Part shown: in pieces, positions 38,029 to 47,352 of the stretch
How positions within the stretch are numbered: the stretch's first letter is position 1
How the letters are laid out: every line of letters begins with the position of its first letter
Source of the DNA: Deinococcus betulae
GTDB taxonomy: Bacteria > Deinococcota > Deinococci > Deinococcales > Deinococcaceae
Direction of reading: 5' to 3'
Length of the DNA: 64,000 nt
NCBI RefSeq assembly: GCF_020166395.1
Contig: NZ_JAIQXU010000024.1
Location: 1-64,000 of the forward strand
Translations under genes and position numbers: made by a program
The notes under the pieces: generated by a model
What the model was told of the DNA's origin: nothing
The model's input: only the letters and a program-made list of their open reading frames with translations
The model's database searches: none

Positions 38029-40176
38029 CTACCCCGGATGCCGCGCCGCAGCAAATGTCGCCTGGGCGCTGAAGTCGCCGGGCATCTTCTCGTACTCGCC
38101 TTCAGCGTTGAGTTCCCAGGAACCGCGTGTATCGGCCCACTCCGTGTCCAGAATGCTCAGAAAGGCCTCGCGGTGGCGGTCATCAAGCACGGGCGCGATC
38201 ACCTCGACGCGGCGGTCCAGGTTGCGGCTCATCCAGTCGGCGCTGCCAAAGTACACTTCCGGGCTGCCGCCATTACCGAACGCAAAGACGCGGGCATGTT
38301 CCAGGTAGCGGCCCAGCAGGCTGCGCACCCGGATGGTCTGCGACTGTTCGGGCATGCCGGGGCGCAGGCAGCAGACCCCGCGAATAATCATCTCGATCCT
38401 CACACCGACACTGGCCGCGCGGTAAAGCGCCTCAATCAGGCCAGGGTCGGTAAGCTGATTGAGCTTGACGCGCACCCAGGCGTCCAGGCCATCGCGGGCG
38501 TGGGCGGCTTCCCGCTCCAGCAGCGCCTCAAAGCCGGTGCGGGCCGTGTCAGGGGCCACCAGCAGGTGCGTATACTCCGCCTCGGCGTAGCCGGTCAGGT
38601 GGTTAAACAGCTCGGCCACATCGGCGCCCAGATCGGGATCAGCCGAGAGCAGGCTCAGGTCGGTGTACAGGCGCGCGGTCTTGGCGTTGTAGTTGCCAGT
38701 GCCGATATGCACGTAGCGCCGCAGGCCGCCTTCCTCGCGCCGCACAATCATGGTGACCTTGGCGTGGGTTTTCAGGCCCGCCACGCCGTACACCACGTGC
38801 GCCCCGGCCCGTTCCAACTTTCTGGCCCAGGAAATATTGCGCTGCTCGTCAAAGCGGGCTTTGAGTTCAATCAGGGCCACCACCTGCTTGCCGTTTTCAG
38901 CGGCGGCGCGCAGGGCCGACAGCAGGCGCGGGTCGTCGCCTGTGCGGTAGAGCGTCTGCTTGATGGCCAGCACCTGCGGGTCGCGGCTGGCCTCTTCCAG
39001 AAAGTCCAGAATGTTGGCAAAGCCGTCGTAGGGATGGTGCAGCAGCACGTCCCCCTGACGAATGGTGTCAAAGATGCCGTCCTCTTCGTCACCGTCCAGG
39101 TCCGGCACGGCGGGCGAGTATGGGGCGAAGGTCAGCTCCGGGCGCTTGACGGGCAGCCCCATCAGATCGGCGGTGCCCAGCGGGCCTTCCAGGGTAAAGA
39201 TGTCCTCGGAATCCAGGCGCAGGCGCTCTTGGAGGAAGGTAATCAGGGCGGGAGGCGTGTCGCGCATGACCTCCAGCCGCACCGCCGACCCAAAGCGGCG
39301 GCGGCGCAGGCCGTCTTCAATGGTAGCCAGCAGGTCCTCGGCTTCTTCTTCCTCGAACTCGTAATCGGTGTTGCGCGTCACGCGGAAGGCGTGGGCCGCC
39401 AGCACCTCACGGCCCTTGAACAGTTCTTCAATATGGGCGGCAATCACGTCTTCAAGCAGGAGGACCGTGTCGGCAATACAGACGGCGCGCGGCAGCACCC
39501 CCACCGGCACCTTTACACGGGCAAATTCCGGCTCCTCGTCCTCGCCGGAGGCCAGCAGCACCGCCAGATTCAGGCTGAGGTTGCTGAGGTACGGAAAGGG
39601 GTGGCTGGGGTCCACGACCAGCGGCGTCAGAACCGGCTGAATCTCGGCCAGGTAGTGCTCGCGCAGCTGCGCGCGGGCCCGGCGGCCCAGCTCTGAGGTC
39701 TTGGCCAGCTTGACGCCCTGCCGGTTCAGGTCGCGCAGGGTCCGGCGGGTCGCGGTCTCGATTTCGCGCAGCATGGCCTGGGTCCGTTCACGCACCAGGG
39801 CCAGCGTTTCGCGGGGCAGCAGGCCGTCGGGGCCGGGGGTGTTCACGCCCGCCGCAATCTGGCGGTGAACCCCCGCCACGCGCACCATGAAAAACTCGTC
39901 AAGGTTGCTGCCGCAGATGGCGGCGTATTTCAGGCGCTCCAGAGGCGGATTGCGCTCGTCGCGAGCCTCGGCCAGCACCCGCTCGTTAAACGCCAGCCAG
40001 GACAGCTCGCGGTTCAGAAACTCGCTCTGGGCATTGGCGACGGTGCTGTGGGTCCTGGGTGCCGCTGGCCTCTCCTGCGCGGGCGACGCACCGGCCGCCT
40101 TGGCCGTTCGCCGCCGACGGGCAGCAGGCACAGAGGCGGAGGGCGACGCGGGACGCTCGGTGTTCTTGGGGGGCAC
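38029..40176 (-). CDS. ppk1: Polyphosphate kinase 1
   Basis: A 715-residue PPK1 that polymerises the gamma-phosphate of ATP into polyphosphate. The N domain starts at FLNRELSWLAFNERVL (about residue 53). The head domain follows, then the two PLD-like C domains with the autophosphorylated histidine in GLKTHAKVTMIV and TDLSLLSADPDLG further on. A 50-residue Ala/Pro/Arg-rich N-terminal tail is not part of the common fold. The start is GTG 40176 with AAGGAG 9 nt upstream. Polyphosphate chelates Mn2+ and is linked to oxidative stress tolerance, relevant in Deinococcus. Confidence 0.95.
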   Translation of the reverse strand: MPPKNTERPASPSASVPAARRRRTAKAAGASPAQERPAAPRTHSTVANAQSEFLNRELSWLAFNERVLAEARDERNPPLERLKYAAICGSNLDEFFMVRVAGVHRQIAAGVNTPGPDGLLPRETLALVRERTQAMLREIETATRRTLRDLNRQGVKLAKTSELGRRARAQLREHYLAEIQPVLTPLVVDPSHPFPYLSNLSLNLAVLLASGEDEEPEFARVKVPVGVLPRAVCIADTVLLLEDVIAAHIEELFKGREVLAAHAFRVTRNTDYEFEEEEAEDLLATIEDGLRRRRFGSAVRLEVMRDTPPALITFLQERLRLDSEDIFTLEGPLGTADLMGLPVKRPELTFAPYSPAVPDLDGDEEDGIFDTIRQGDVLLHHPYDGFANILDFLEEASRDPQVLAIKQTLYRTGDDPRLLSALRAAAENGKQVVALIELKARFDEQRNISWARKLERAGAHVVYGVAGLKTHAKVTMIVRREEGGLRRYVHIGTGNYNAKTARLYTDLSLLSADPDLGADVAELFNHLTGYAEAEYTHLLVAPDTARTGFEALLEREAAHARDGLDAWVRVKLNQLTDPGLIEALYRAASVGVRIEMIIRGVCCLRPGMPEQSQTIRVRSLLGRYLEHARVFAFGNGGSPEVYFGSADWMSRNLDRRVEVIAPVLDDRHREAFLSILDTEWADTRGSWELNAEGEYEKMPGDFSAQATFAAARHPG

Positions 40177-40282
40177 AGTGACAGACTCCTTGGGACAAAC
40201 TCCACGGGGCAGTAGAGGGCAGGACGGTCAGGTGAACGTCAACGCCCAGGGTATACCAGCGCGGCGGCGGCGCCGCCCAGGG

Positions 40283-40723
40283 TCAAGGTTCGGCCTGAAG
40301 AGACGACAGGCCCTGCATGGTGGCGGAAAATGCCCGTGTACCTTCTTGCAGGGCCGCCAGCCAGCGGGGCAGCGCCGCGCAGAACGCTGCCGGAGTGTCA
40401 TATAGCCCCTCAACGCTGGCCCAGACCTCGCCGTCAGCGGTGTGCAACTTGACCAGCTTGGCTGTGCGGTTAACCTCGTCGCAGGCGTACAGCGCCGCGC
40501 CGTGGTCCTCGTCGGTGGTCAGGGGCCATAGCCCAGGCCGCAGCAGGTGGTAGAACACCTCGTCCCCAGCCTGAGGCAGCAGAAAATACTGTTCCCCCTC
40601 AAACGCCAGGGACAGACCCCACTCGCCCTCGGCCTGCACCGTAAAGCCCTGGCCACGCAGCAGGTCAGCTACAGTCGGCGCTGGCAGGGTGGCCTGCTGA
40701 CCAGTAGCCGCGCGGCGCGTCAC
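40283..40723 (-). CDS. YbjN-like (type III secretion chaperone-fold) protein
   Basis: A 146-residue protein. The pattern LLRGQGFTV..GEWGLSLAFEGEQYFLLP...AALYACDEVNRTAKLVKLH...VWASVEGL is that of YbjN-domain proteins, which adopt a type III chaperone-like fold. The frame stays open far upstream, but the start is best placed at GTG 40723, which overlaps the TGA of the upstream basic-protein gene (GTGA). Codon bias upstream favours that other frame. Function unknown; YbjN affects motility and stress in E. coli. Confidence 0.7.
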   Translation of the reverse strand: MTRRAATGQQATLPAPTVADLLRGQGFTVQAEGEWGLSLAFEGEQYFLLPQAGDEVFYHLLRPGLWPLTTDEDHGAALYACDEVNRTAKLVKLHTADGEVWASVEGLYDTPAAFCAALPRWLAALQEGTRAFSATMQGLSSLQAEP

Positions 40724-40959
40724 GCCTTCACCCGGCGTCGGGCCCGGCGCCGCAGCGGTCGCCCGTCCAGCGAGGCGGCCTGGCCCTGGCCTGCACGCGC
40801 CGACAGGGCCGCCAGCGTCACCCGCCGGGGCCGCAGTGGCGTCAGGGGCGGTGGGTCGGGGGCCTTCGATTCCCGCAGCGTGGGCACGAGAGGCGCCGCC
40901 TGCTCTGGTTCGCCAGGTGCGGGCTTGCGTTTGGTCTTTTTCTGCGGGCATTCCAGCAT
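40720..40959 (-). CDS. Small basic Arg/Pro/Lys-rich protein upstream of the YbjN gene
   Basis: A 79-residue protein beginning MLECPQKKTKRKPAPGEPEQ and ending RRRARRRVKA. It is strongly basic and probably disordered, perhaps nucleic-acid binding. Third-position GC bias supports this frame over the overlapping YbjN frame. Its TGA (40720-40722) overlaps the GTG of the YbjN gene, indicating a two-gene, translationally coupled unit. No family recognised. Confidence 0.5.
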   Translation of the reverse strand: MLECPQKKTKRKPAPGEPEQAAPLVPTLRESKAPDPPPLTPLRPRRVTLAALSARAGQGQAASLDGRPLRRRARRRVKA

Positions 40960-41235
40960 GTGGCCCCCTGCGGCACGGTGAAGTGCCCCCAGTGTACGCC
41001 CTGGCCGTCAGGCACACGGCGGCCAGACTGGCTGAGGAGGCACTGGCCGGCTATGCCAGCTTTCGCAGGAGGGCGCTGTCTTTGGATTGTACGGCCGTTC
41101 CGGTGGAGATCAGAAAGGGCTCTGCTGATGGCACCGCCCTCTGAACACCGGCTTCCCATCAGCCCACTTCTTCCCCGACTCGGTCCTCGCCGCAGCGACC
41201 GGAGGCCGCACCTCCTCTCCGATTGACAACCTCTC

Positions 41236-41556
41236 TCAGGCTGATTCCAGCGGCGCCACATACACCTGACCGTCCTCCAATTCAGTGCGGTACAGGCGCA
41301 CGGGCTTGACGGCGGGCAGCGTCTTGGCCTTGCCAGTGCTTAACTCGAACTTGGCGCCGTGCTTTTCGCAGGTGATGCGCCCCGCGCTGACCTCGCCGCC
41401 CAGCAGCGGGTAATCCTTGTGGGTGCAGTTGTTGCGCAGGGCGTAGTACTGACCTTCAAAGTTCACCACCACCACGCTGACCCCATTCACCAGGACCGCA
41501 ACCTGACTTCCTTCGGGGAGGTCAGTCTGCTGGCCCACCAACACGCGCTCACTCAT
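41236..41556 (-). CDS. Rieske [2Fe-2S] ferredoxin-like protein
   Basis: A 106-residue stand-alone Rieske protein similar to the small subunit of nitrite reductase (NirD) and to dioxygenase ferredoxins. The cluster ligands are visible in CTHKDYPL (about residues 44-51) and CEKHGAKF (about 64-71): the second Rieske box has CxxH as expected. It carries electrons to an unidentified oxygenase or reductase. ATG at 41556; a TAGACT box lies 8 nt upstream on the minus strand. No partner gene is adjacent. Confidence 0.85.
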   Translation of the reverse strand: MSERVLVGQQTDLPEGSQVAVLVNGVSVVVVNFEGQYYALRNNCTHKDYPLLGGEVSAGRITCEKHGAKFELSTGKAKTLPAVKPVRLYRTELEDGQVYVAPLESA

Positions 41557-41594
41557 GAGGGCCGAGTCTAGCGCGCGAGGCAGCGCTACAGGCG

Positions 41595-42434
41595 CTATAC
41601 CCCGCAGCCGCTCTCTAAAGGCGTCTGACGCAGGCCAGATGGCCTCCATTCAGTCACGCCGACCCCTACCCCTTCGTAATAGGCGGCCTGAACGGCAATC
41701 TCCATGCGGCCGTCGCCGTTCAGGTCAGCCAGCCCGGCCAGCCGGTAGAGATTGGCCATCGGCATGGGCACGTCGCTGCCAGGGTCCCAGGGCTTGAGCG
41801 GCGCCACATGCGCCCCCAGCGTGACGGTCTTGACCCCACTGCCCGCCACATGCCGCAGGAGCAGCAGGCTGTAGTCACCCGGCTGGCCCACGGGCGGCGG
41901 AGACTCACCGCTACGCTCGGCAAAGCGGCTGGCCTCAATGATGACCTCCTGGGTGCCGTTGCCATCCAGGTCGGCGCGCACCAGCCGGGTGATCTGAACA
42001 TTCGGATTCTGAAGGCCCCGCCGCACCAGTTCGGCGCGGACGAGGCTGGCATAGACCGCATTCGTGTTGGGCAACACCGTGACGGGCCGGGGCTGCGCCC
42101 GCATGCCACCAGCGACAAACAAGGTGGACAGCGCCAGCTGCGCGGCGGGCCGCACGGCCACCTCTGAAGCCCATTCACAGGGGGAGTCCAGCGTGGCCGG
42201 CTTCTGGCCCCGCACTGTCTGCGGCGCCTGCCCCAGTGCCAGGCGGGTGTAGGTTTCCTGGCCCGTCAGCCGGGCGCGGGCGGCGTCAGGGTCCAGCCAA
42301 CGGTCCCCCACCCACGCCCCCAGAAAATACGGCGTGGCCTGGCCCGGCAGGGCCGCCAGCACCGGATATACCTTGGTCACCGGCGCAGCAGTGGCCGGCA
42401 GCAACAGCAGCAAAGCAGGAATCAGCAGGCGCAT
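41595..42434 (-). CDS. Secreted protein with FG-GAP/VCBS-like calcium repeats
   Basis: A 279-residue exported protein: signal peptide ([20 protein letters not shown]), then a domain ending in two DxDGNGxxEVxI-type repeats ([15 protein letters not shown] and [15 protein letters not shown]). These match the calcium-binding loop of FG-GAP/VCBS beta-propeller blades. The molecular role is unknown. ATG 42434, with TAGGCT 5 nt upstream on the minus strand (leaderless). Same strand as the Rieske gene, which starts 38 nt past this gene's stop. Confidence 0.65.
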   Translation of the reverse strand: MRLLIPALLLLLPATAAPVTKVYPVLAALPGQATPYFLGAWVGDRWLDPDAARARLTGQETYTRLALGQAPQTVRGQKPATLDSPCEWASEVAVRPAAQLALSTLFVAGGMRAQPRPVTVLPNTNAVYASLVRAELVRRGLQNPNVQITRLVRADLDGNGTQEVIIEASRFAERSGESPPPVGQPGDYSLLLLRHVAGSGVKTVTLGAHVAPLKPWDPGSDVPMPMANLYRLAGLADLNGDGRMEIAVQAAYYEGVGVGVTEWRPSGLRQTPLESGCGV

Positions 42435-42575
42435 GGCCCAGCCTACGGCCTGCGCGCCACCAGAAAGCTGAGGAGCAGCGGCAAGCTCCTTATCAATGGG
42501 CCGGGCGAGAGGCCAGAGACAGGCCGCGCAGGCAGCAGTGTCCCAGCCACCTCAGCAGAGTCTTCCCCGGCGGTT

Positions 42576-43463
42576 TCAACGGGATAGACGGTCCTCTGCT
42601 CCAGCCTGCTCAACAGTGATGCGGTTGCCCCAGGGGTCACGCAGCCGCAGCACATCGGTCTCTTCTTCCAGCTCTGCCCGGCCGCTCAGATGGGCCCGCA
42701 GGGCAGTCAGATCTGGCGTCTGGACCGTGAGGCCCGCTAGACCTGCGGCCTCGGCCGTCGGTCGGGGTTGCCCCGCTGTGTGCCACTCGTTGAGGCCGAT
42801 GTGGTGGTGATACCCGCCCCACGACAAAAACGCCGCGCTGCCCATGTCGGCCACCAGGTCCAGGCCCAGCGTCTCGCCGTACCACGCCGCCGCCTGCGCT
42901 GCGTGGCCGACCTTCAGGTGAACATGCCCAATGGCGGTGCCGGCCGGCGCAGCGTAGGGGGCAGTCGTGAGGTGGCGGGGGTCTAGTCCTGCGGCCGCCA
43001 ACACCGCTGCCGTGTCCACCGCCTGCGTGCCCATCTGCACCTGACCGCCTTGCCACACCCAGGTGTCGCGCGGCCGGTCTGCATAGACCTCAATGCCGTT
43101 GCCCTCGGGGTCCTGAAGATAAAACGCTTCACTGACGAGGTGGTCACCGCTGCCAATCCGCAGCCCCAGGCCCGCCGCGTGCGCCAACCAGCGGCCCAGG
43201 TCGGCGCGGGTGGGGAGCAAAAAGGCGGTGTGATAGAGCCCCGGCCGGCTGACCGGCGCAGACGGCCACTGCGGCGCCGCCTGGATGTGCAGCAGCGGCG
43301 TGCCCTGGGCACTGAGCACCGCGCGCTGGGCGCCCAGCCAGCTCACGCTGAGCCCCAACAGGCGCTGATAGAACGCGGCCAGGCCCTGAAGGTCACGCGC
43401 CGCCAGTTCCACTGGTCCCATGTGGGTCGAGGAAGCAAGAACGGAAGTCATAGCTAACAGCAT
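42576..43463 (-). CDS. VOC-family ring-cleavage dioxygenase/glyoxalase-like protein (CatE type)
   Basis: A 295-residue protein with two vicinal-oxygen-chelate modules: [24 protein letters not shown] (about residues 15-38) and [24 protein letters not shown] (about 165-188). The metal ligands are expected in [10 protein letters not shown], the [11 protein letters not shown] strand, GHVHLKV and the [10 protein letters not shown] region. The pattern fits YfiE/CatE catechol-2,3-dioxygenase-like proteins. Starts at 43463 or 43451 are both possible; a TAGGCT box 3 nt before 43463 favours the shorter protein (291 residues) with a short leader. Substrate unknown. Confidence 0.8.
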   Translation of the reverse strand: MLLAMTSVLASSTHMGPVELAARDLQGLAAFYQRLLGLSVSWLGAQRAVLSAQGTPLLHIQAAPQWPSAPVSRPGLYHTAFLLPTRADLGRWLAHAAGLGLRIGSGDHLVSEAFYLQDPEGNGIEVYADRPRDTWVWQGGQVQMGTQAVDTAAVLAAAGLDPRHLTTAPYAAPAGTAIGHVHLKVGHAAQAAAWYGETLGLDLVADMGSAAFLSWGGYHHHIGLNEWHTAGQPRPTAEAAGLAGLTVQTPDLTALRAHLSGRAELEEETDVLRLRDPWGNRITVEQAGAEDRLSR

Positions 43464-43661
43464 GACAGCCTAGGTTTGAAAAATCAACTGATTTATTTTT
43501 TAAAAGACACTTTTGAGGCTTTGAATTGCTCTCGCAGCCTCTTCGGCTGCCAGCTTCACTCCACTTTTCGCCTCTCCCTCTAAAGAAGGATGCTCAGCAG
43601 CCCGGTGAAGTATTGACTCAGGTGAGTCACTTACACATCGAGAGAGTCTTGGAGGTTTTTC

Positions 43662-45128
43662 ATGGTTCAGTCCACCTTTGCCGCCGTTCTGGATGCCCTG
43701 CATGACCTCGCCCGTCTGGCCCTGCCTGCGGGGCTGCTGCTGGGTGCGGGGCTGATTGCCCTGCTGCTGCTGAGCCTGCTGGACCGGCCCCGCGCCCGCG
43801 CCGCGCTGGGCTGGCTGACGGCCCAGGCGCCCCAAGTGGCCGCGTGGTGCCTGGTGGCCCTGGCCCTGGGCGCGGGGCTGCTGGCCGTGACGGTCACGCG
43901 CCGCGCCGTGGACACCCGCCTCAGCGCCCAGCAGAGCGCACGCTACGCCAACGCCGCCGACCCGGACGGCGGGCAAACCGCCCAGCAGGCCCCAAGCGCC
44001 GCACTGCTGGAAACCCGCACCTACACCCGCAGCCTGGCCCTGCCACGCGACGTGGTGACCCGCATAGGTGTGAATGACGGCTGGAGCCAGTTGCTGCCGT
44101 ATCTGGGAGGCGCCGCAGGCAGCGTGCAGGACCTGCAAGAAGGTTTTACGCGCCAGGGCGAGACCCTGACCTACAGCCGGGCCGTCACGCTGCTGACCGA
44201 ACGGCCCGTAGACCTGGACCGGGCGGCCATCCGGGCCAACCTGGCTTTTACCGACCCGGCCGGTGGGCGTGCCAGCTTTTACAACGCTGCCTTTGACGCG
44301 ACCTACGCCTTCACCAATCCACTGGACGAGGCCGCCACCATGCGCTTTTTCTTTCCCCTGCCGCAGGGGAGCGGCACCCTGAGCGGCTTTCAGTTCGTGG
44401 TGAATGGCAAGCCGCTGCGGCCAGGCACCGCGCTGGAGGGCGCGGCCTGGGAAGGAGAGGTTCCGGCGCGGGGCACGGTCAGGGTGCAGGTGCGCTACGC
44501 CCACCAGGGCGCGCGGGCCTGGAGCTATGTCCTGAGCCGCCGCGAGGCCCTGCGCGACCTCGACCTGACCCTCACCACCAACCGGCCAGCCAAATTTCAG
44601 CGGTACGCGCTGTTCCCGACATCCCAGACCCGTACAGTGCTGGGCAGCCAGCACACCCTCCGCTGGCGACTAACCGATGTGATTACTGCGCAGGACGTGG
44701 CGGTTGTGTTTACTGGTGGCAACCTGCGGGAAACGCTACACAAGGTGCATCTGGGACAGGCGGCGGCCCTGGGTCTGGCCGCGCTACTTTGCGTGTTGTG
44801 GGCACTGACCCGGCGCCTCCCGCTGCGGCCCCTGACCCTGACAATGAGTCTGCTGGGGCTGGCACTGGGCTTTGTGCTGGGCGGCGTGCTGACGGCCTAT
44901 CTGCCCCCGCTGCTGGCCGAGGGAGCAGGCAGCCTGACTGGCCTGGGGCTGGCCTGGCTGCTCCTCTCACCTGTGCAGCGACGGTACCTGCGAGTTCCCC
45001 TCGTCCTGTGCGCTGCGCTGCCGCTGACCTTCCTGAGTGGAGGGCACGCGGGCCTGCTGGTTACGGCACTGGCCACTCTGGCCCTGCTGACGCTGCAGTG
45101 GCCAGCAAGGGAGGTCAGAGCGGCATAA
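43662..45128 (+). CDS. Large membrane protein of unknown function
   Basis: A 488-residue protein with two N-terminal helices (about 17-40 and 55-80), a soluble extracytoplasmic domain of about 270 residues and four to five C-terminal helices. The soluble part (FYNAAFDATYAFTNPLDEAATMRFFFPLPQ, then VRVQVRYAHQG) resembles the beta-rich domain of CreD-like or YvlB-type inner-membrane proteins, but I cannot assign a family. ATG 43662 follows TTGGAGG. It is the last core gene before the island; a 12-bp GC-rich terminator follows immediately. Confidence 0.65.
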   Translation: MVQSTFAAVLDALHDLARLALPAGLLLGAGLIALLLLSLLDRPRARAALGWLTAQAPQVAAWCLVALALGAGLLAVTVTRRAVDTRLSAQQSARYANAADPDGGQTAQQAPSAALLETRTYTRSLALPRDVVTRIGVNDGWSQLLPYLGGAAGSVQDLQEGFTRQGETLTYSRAVTLLTERPVDLDRAAIRANLAFTDPAGGRASFYNAAFDATYAFTNPLDEAATMRFFFPLPQGSGTLSGFQFVVNGKPLRPGTALEGAAWEGEVPARGTVRVQVRYAHQGARAWSYVLSRREALRDLDLTLTTNRPAKFQRYALFPTSQTRTVLGSQHTLRWRLTDVITAQDVAVVFTGGNLRETLHKVHLGQAAALGLAALLCVLWALTRRLPLRPLTLTMSLLGLALGFVLGGVLTAYLPPLLAEGAGSLTGLGLAWLLLSPVQRRYLRVPLVLCAALPLTFLSGGHAGLLVTALATLALLTLQWPAREVRAA

Positions 45129-45133
45129 AAGAA

Positions 45134-45164
45134 GGGCCGGCCTGGGCAGTGTCCAGGCCGGCCC
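45134..45164 (+). terminator. Terminator after the 488-residue membrane protein gene
   Basis: A perfect 12-bp stem GGGCCGGCCTGG/CCAGGCCGGCCC with a 7-nt loop. The AT-rich island begins about 12 nt later, so insertion next to this terminator would not harm the gene. Confidence 0.85.
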
Positions 45165-45176
45165 CTGCTTGCATTT

Positions 45177-45640
45177 TGTGCCTCGCCAATTGATTTGGCC
45201 AGACTGAGTCGAAGACCACAGCTGTTTTAGGGTGTGGCCAACTCAGTGCGTCCTCAGGTGTGCCAAGTGAGTTGGCCAAAAACAGACATCTTCATGAGCG
45301 CCAGGGTTCGTGCGGTGAACAAGCTAAGCTGAACACTCCGCGCAGCGTCACGGCCAGGTCGAGTGGACAGGGGCACCCACACCAGCGTCCGCCAACCGTC
45401 CTGGCACAGGACATCAGGGGACGTGCCGGTGCAGGGACTACTCAGTTCATTGGCAGAACTGCTCAAAGCAAATGGCGATGGACAATTATTTACTGCAATC
45501 AGGATTGAACATTATGTGCCTCGCCATTTGAGTTGGCTATACTGCTGCGAAGAACACAGTAAGTTTAGAAATTAGACAAACGTGCACTGGACATTGGTCT
45601 GCCAAGCTATTTGGCCCTAAAGAGGAATCTTCATAAGTGA
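45177..45640. repeat. Two diverged ~120-bp direct repeats with four 15-bp near-palindromes; candidate transposon end
   Basis: Copy A (45178-45295) and copy B (45516-45634) align almost without gaps and share TGTGCCTCGCCA exactly at their left edges. Each copy carries two GCCAWNNNANTTGGC motifs: 45185-45199, 45262-45276, 45523-45537 and 45601-45615, spaced 77-78 bp within a copy. A further half-site GGCCAACTCA lies at about 45236. Repeated dyads near a TGT terminus look like transposase-binding sites of a Tn7/Tn5053-like end. About 215 bp of GC-richer DNA separates the copies, with no recognised gene. Confidence 0.55.
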
Positions 45641-45884
45641 GTTTATGGATGTGACGACTAGTTAGCGAACAATTGTTATTCAGTGGAACCATGCATCACC
45701 ATTGAATTGGCAGAGAACAACTCTCATACACTCTCTCATATCTTCAGAACAGCTTCTCTTCCTCAGAGAGATACATCGACTTCGGTACTGTGAGACAGTA
45801 TATATCTGTCTCAATCAAACGAAATTCCGTTCCTAGAAACTTCGATATTGACTTTGCTAGTGACATCATTAGAGGATATGGGAC
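45641..45884. other. AT-rich non-coding stretch inside the island edge
   Basis: No gene is supported. A 74-codon minus-strand frame (45744-45968) overlaps the better plus-strand small ORF that starts at 45885. Base composition drops sharply from the flanking core genome. Confidence 0.3.
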
Positions 45885-46076
45885 ATGAGAAATATTCCCA
45901 CTGCCACCAGCCTCCGCAGCGCGCAGAACATCATGTACAATTACTGGCAAAGCAGCGGAAAACCTCACTACATCGTGCTAGGTAATCACACTGAAGACCG
46001 CCAAACCTATTTCATCTGTACATTCAGTGAAGTTAAGATGCTGATAGCTGCCGGATATGAATTGTGGAACTCTTAA
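45885..46076 (+). CDS. Possible small protein (63 residues), unknown
   Basis: A short ORF beginning MRNIPTATSLRSAQNIM. The middle (YIVLGNHTEDRQTYFICTFSE) reads like a beta-rich folded protein. Codon choice (GCC, CGC, ACC, TAC) is better than in the overlapping minus-strand frame. A purine-rich GAGGATATGGGAC precedes the ATG. No family recognised. The AT-rich context and size keep confidence low. Confidence 0.35.
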   Translation: MRNIPTATSLRSAQNIMYNYWQSSGKPHYIVLGNHTEDRQTYFICTFSEVKMLIAAGYELWNS

Positions 46077-46337
46077 AGCTGCGTTATCTAATTCAAATAA
46101 ACAACTCTAAAAACTTCCAAACCCTAACTAAGTATCTCATCTCAGCGATGTAATACAACTTATATGAGTAGATGTACAATTCAACTTCCAGATCTTAAAT
46201 AGATTCATCGAGGCTTGAAAATAAAACAGAAATGAAGGAGATTTCATAAAACTAAATTCCCCAATCTACTAATATTTTAGGAACTAACAAATCTATTTCA
46301 AATCATACCTCTAAACTAGCAAGCTGAACCCAATCGA
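46077..46337. other. AT-rich intergenic sequence
   Basis: About 260 bp of roughly one-third GC, downstream of the minus-strand MBL gene. No ORF, hairpin terminator or repeat is recognised. Confidence 0.35.
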
Positions 46338-47348
46338 TTAATTATCCGAATTGTATAAGCCACACATTGGTGAATCAACAAATGATTTAACAAAGTCAGT
46401 ATGCTCCAGTCTCCGTTCTATAACGCTGTTCTGACCTTGAAGGATTACTTTGATAGATCCAGCACAGTATTCATTGGATTTTTGACTAGCACTTGGCAGC
46501 AAAGTTAAATGTTTTGAGTACTCATCTAATAAAACAGGATTAAATGAACTTTCTGGAGAGCATTGCTTTGAAAGTTGCGTGCAGAGAATCTTTATCTCCG
46601 GCTTCGATGAAATAACAGTATCAACAACCGCCCTCAAAGGATTAGAATATTTATTTCTACTTATAGAAAAAATAACGGATTTCGGGCGAACTACATCAAT
46701 AAGAGATTGAGTAAACTCTTCCATATTTGTGCCGCTACCTGCTAGCCCCCCGTGATGCGGAAAAATAAGGATGTCCGAGTCTATAGCGACGTTATTAGCT
46801 TTTATAAAATCAAGAGACTGACCATCCATGTCTCCACCGAATAGAGCAATCCGATGGCCTGCATGATACACAGAGTACACAGCCGAAGCACTATTGCTAG
46901 TAATTGGTACCCCTGTCGTAGATCTGCCTCCATTTCCTAAAAAAGCCGTACTACCTGGAGGGGCTACGGTGTATATAGCAATGTCTGCAAATTCGCATGA
47001 CGCATGGGAAGAAGCATACTGTAAATGCAGTTTTGTGTTATTTCTGCTAATAGAGTCGTCAACAGCTATCTGTAGCCTCCGCATATTCGCTCCATCTTTT
47101 TTCAAATCAGGGCATAGATGCAGATTTTTAACTATGAGGTTTCTACTGGATAAAATCGCTGTTAGACCTCCAATGTGATCTTCGTCAGCGTGTGAGATGA
47201 AAACGTGTTCGATGGAAGAAACACTCAACTTACTCAGCGTTTGGACAAGGCTTGCACCTGGAGCGGCGTCTATGACGGCAAACAAGCCCTGACTCTCTAT
47301 AATAGAGGCATTTCCATGTCCAACATCAAGTATCAGCAGCTGATCCAT
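46338..47348 (-). CDS. ComEC-like metallo-beta-lactamase-fold hydrolase
   Basis: A 336-residue protein with an MBL fold. It opens with LLILDVGHGNASII, as in ComEC/Rec2 C-terminal domains. The metal motif is SHADEDHIGG (about residues 53-62), followed by LFGGDMDGQS and FPHHGG, giving the usual His/Asp ligand set. No membrane segments, so it is a free-standing cytoplasmic form, likely a nuclease or phosphodiesterase. It is the last gene of the AT-rich operon, 4 bp after the receiver-like gene, and is a natural candidate for the effector. Base composition is far below the surrounding genome, indicating transfer. Confidence 0.85.
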   Translation of the reverse strand: MDQLLILDVGHGNASIIESQGLFAVIDAAPGASLVQTLSKLSVSSIEHVFISHADEDHIGGLTAILSSRNLIVKNLHLCPDLKKDGANMRRLQIAVDDSISRNNTKLHLQYASSHASCEFADIAIYTVAPPGSTAFLGNGGRSTTGVPITSNSASAVYSVYHAGHRIALFGGDMDGQSLDFIKANNVAIDSDILIFPHHGGLAGSGTNMEEFTQSLIDVVRPKSVIFSISRNKYSNPLRAVVDTVISSKPEIKILCTQLSKQCSPESSFNPVLLDEYSKHLTLLPSASQKSNEYCAGSIKVILQGQNSVIERRLEHTDFVKSFVDSPMCGLYNSDN

Positions 47349-47352
47349 AAGA

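Noticed and set aside
40960..41235. Possible gene between the basic-protein gene and the Rieske gene
   Set aside because: Short frames only, no ribosome-binding site, no protein-like sequence; treated as intergenic.
45254..45466. A 70-codon minus-strand frame between the two island repeats, considered as an IS transposase remnant
   Set aside because: No recognisable transposase motif, and its end is made of the repeat sequence itself.
45177..45640. CRISPR array interpretation of the repeated GCCA-TTGGC motifs
   Set aside because: Only four short imperfect copies with ~77-bp and ~250-bp spacing; no uniform repeat-spacer structure and no cas genes.
45744..45968. A 74-codon minus-strand frame in the AT-rich edge
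   Set aside because: It overlaps the plus-strand 63-codon ORF, which has better codon choice; neither is strong and only one can be real.
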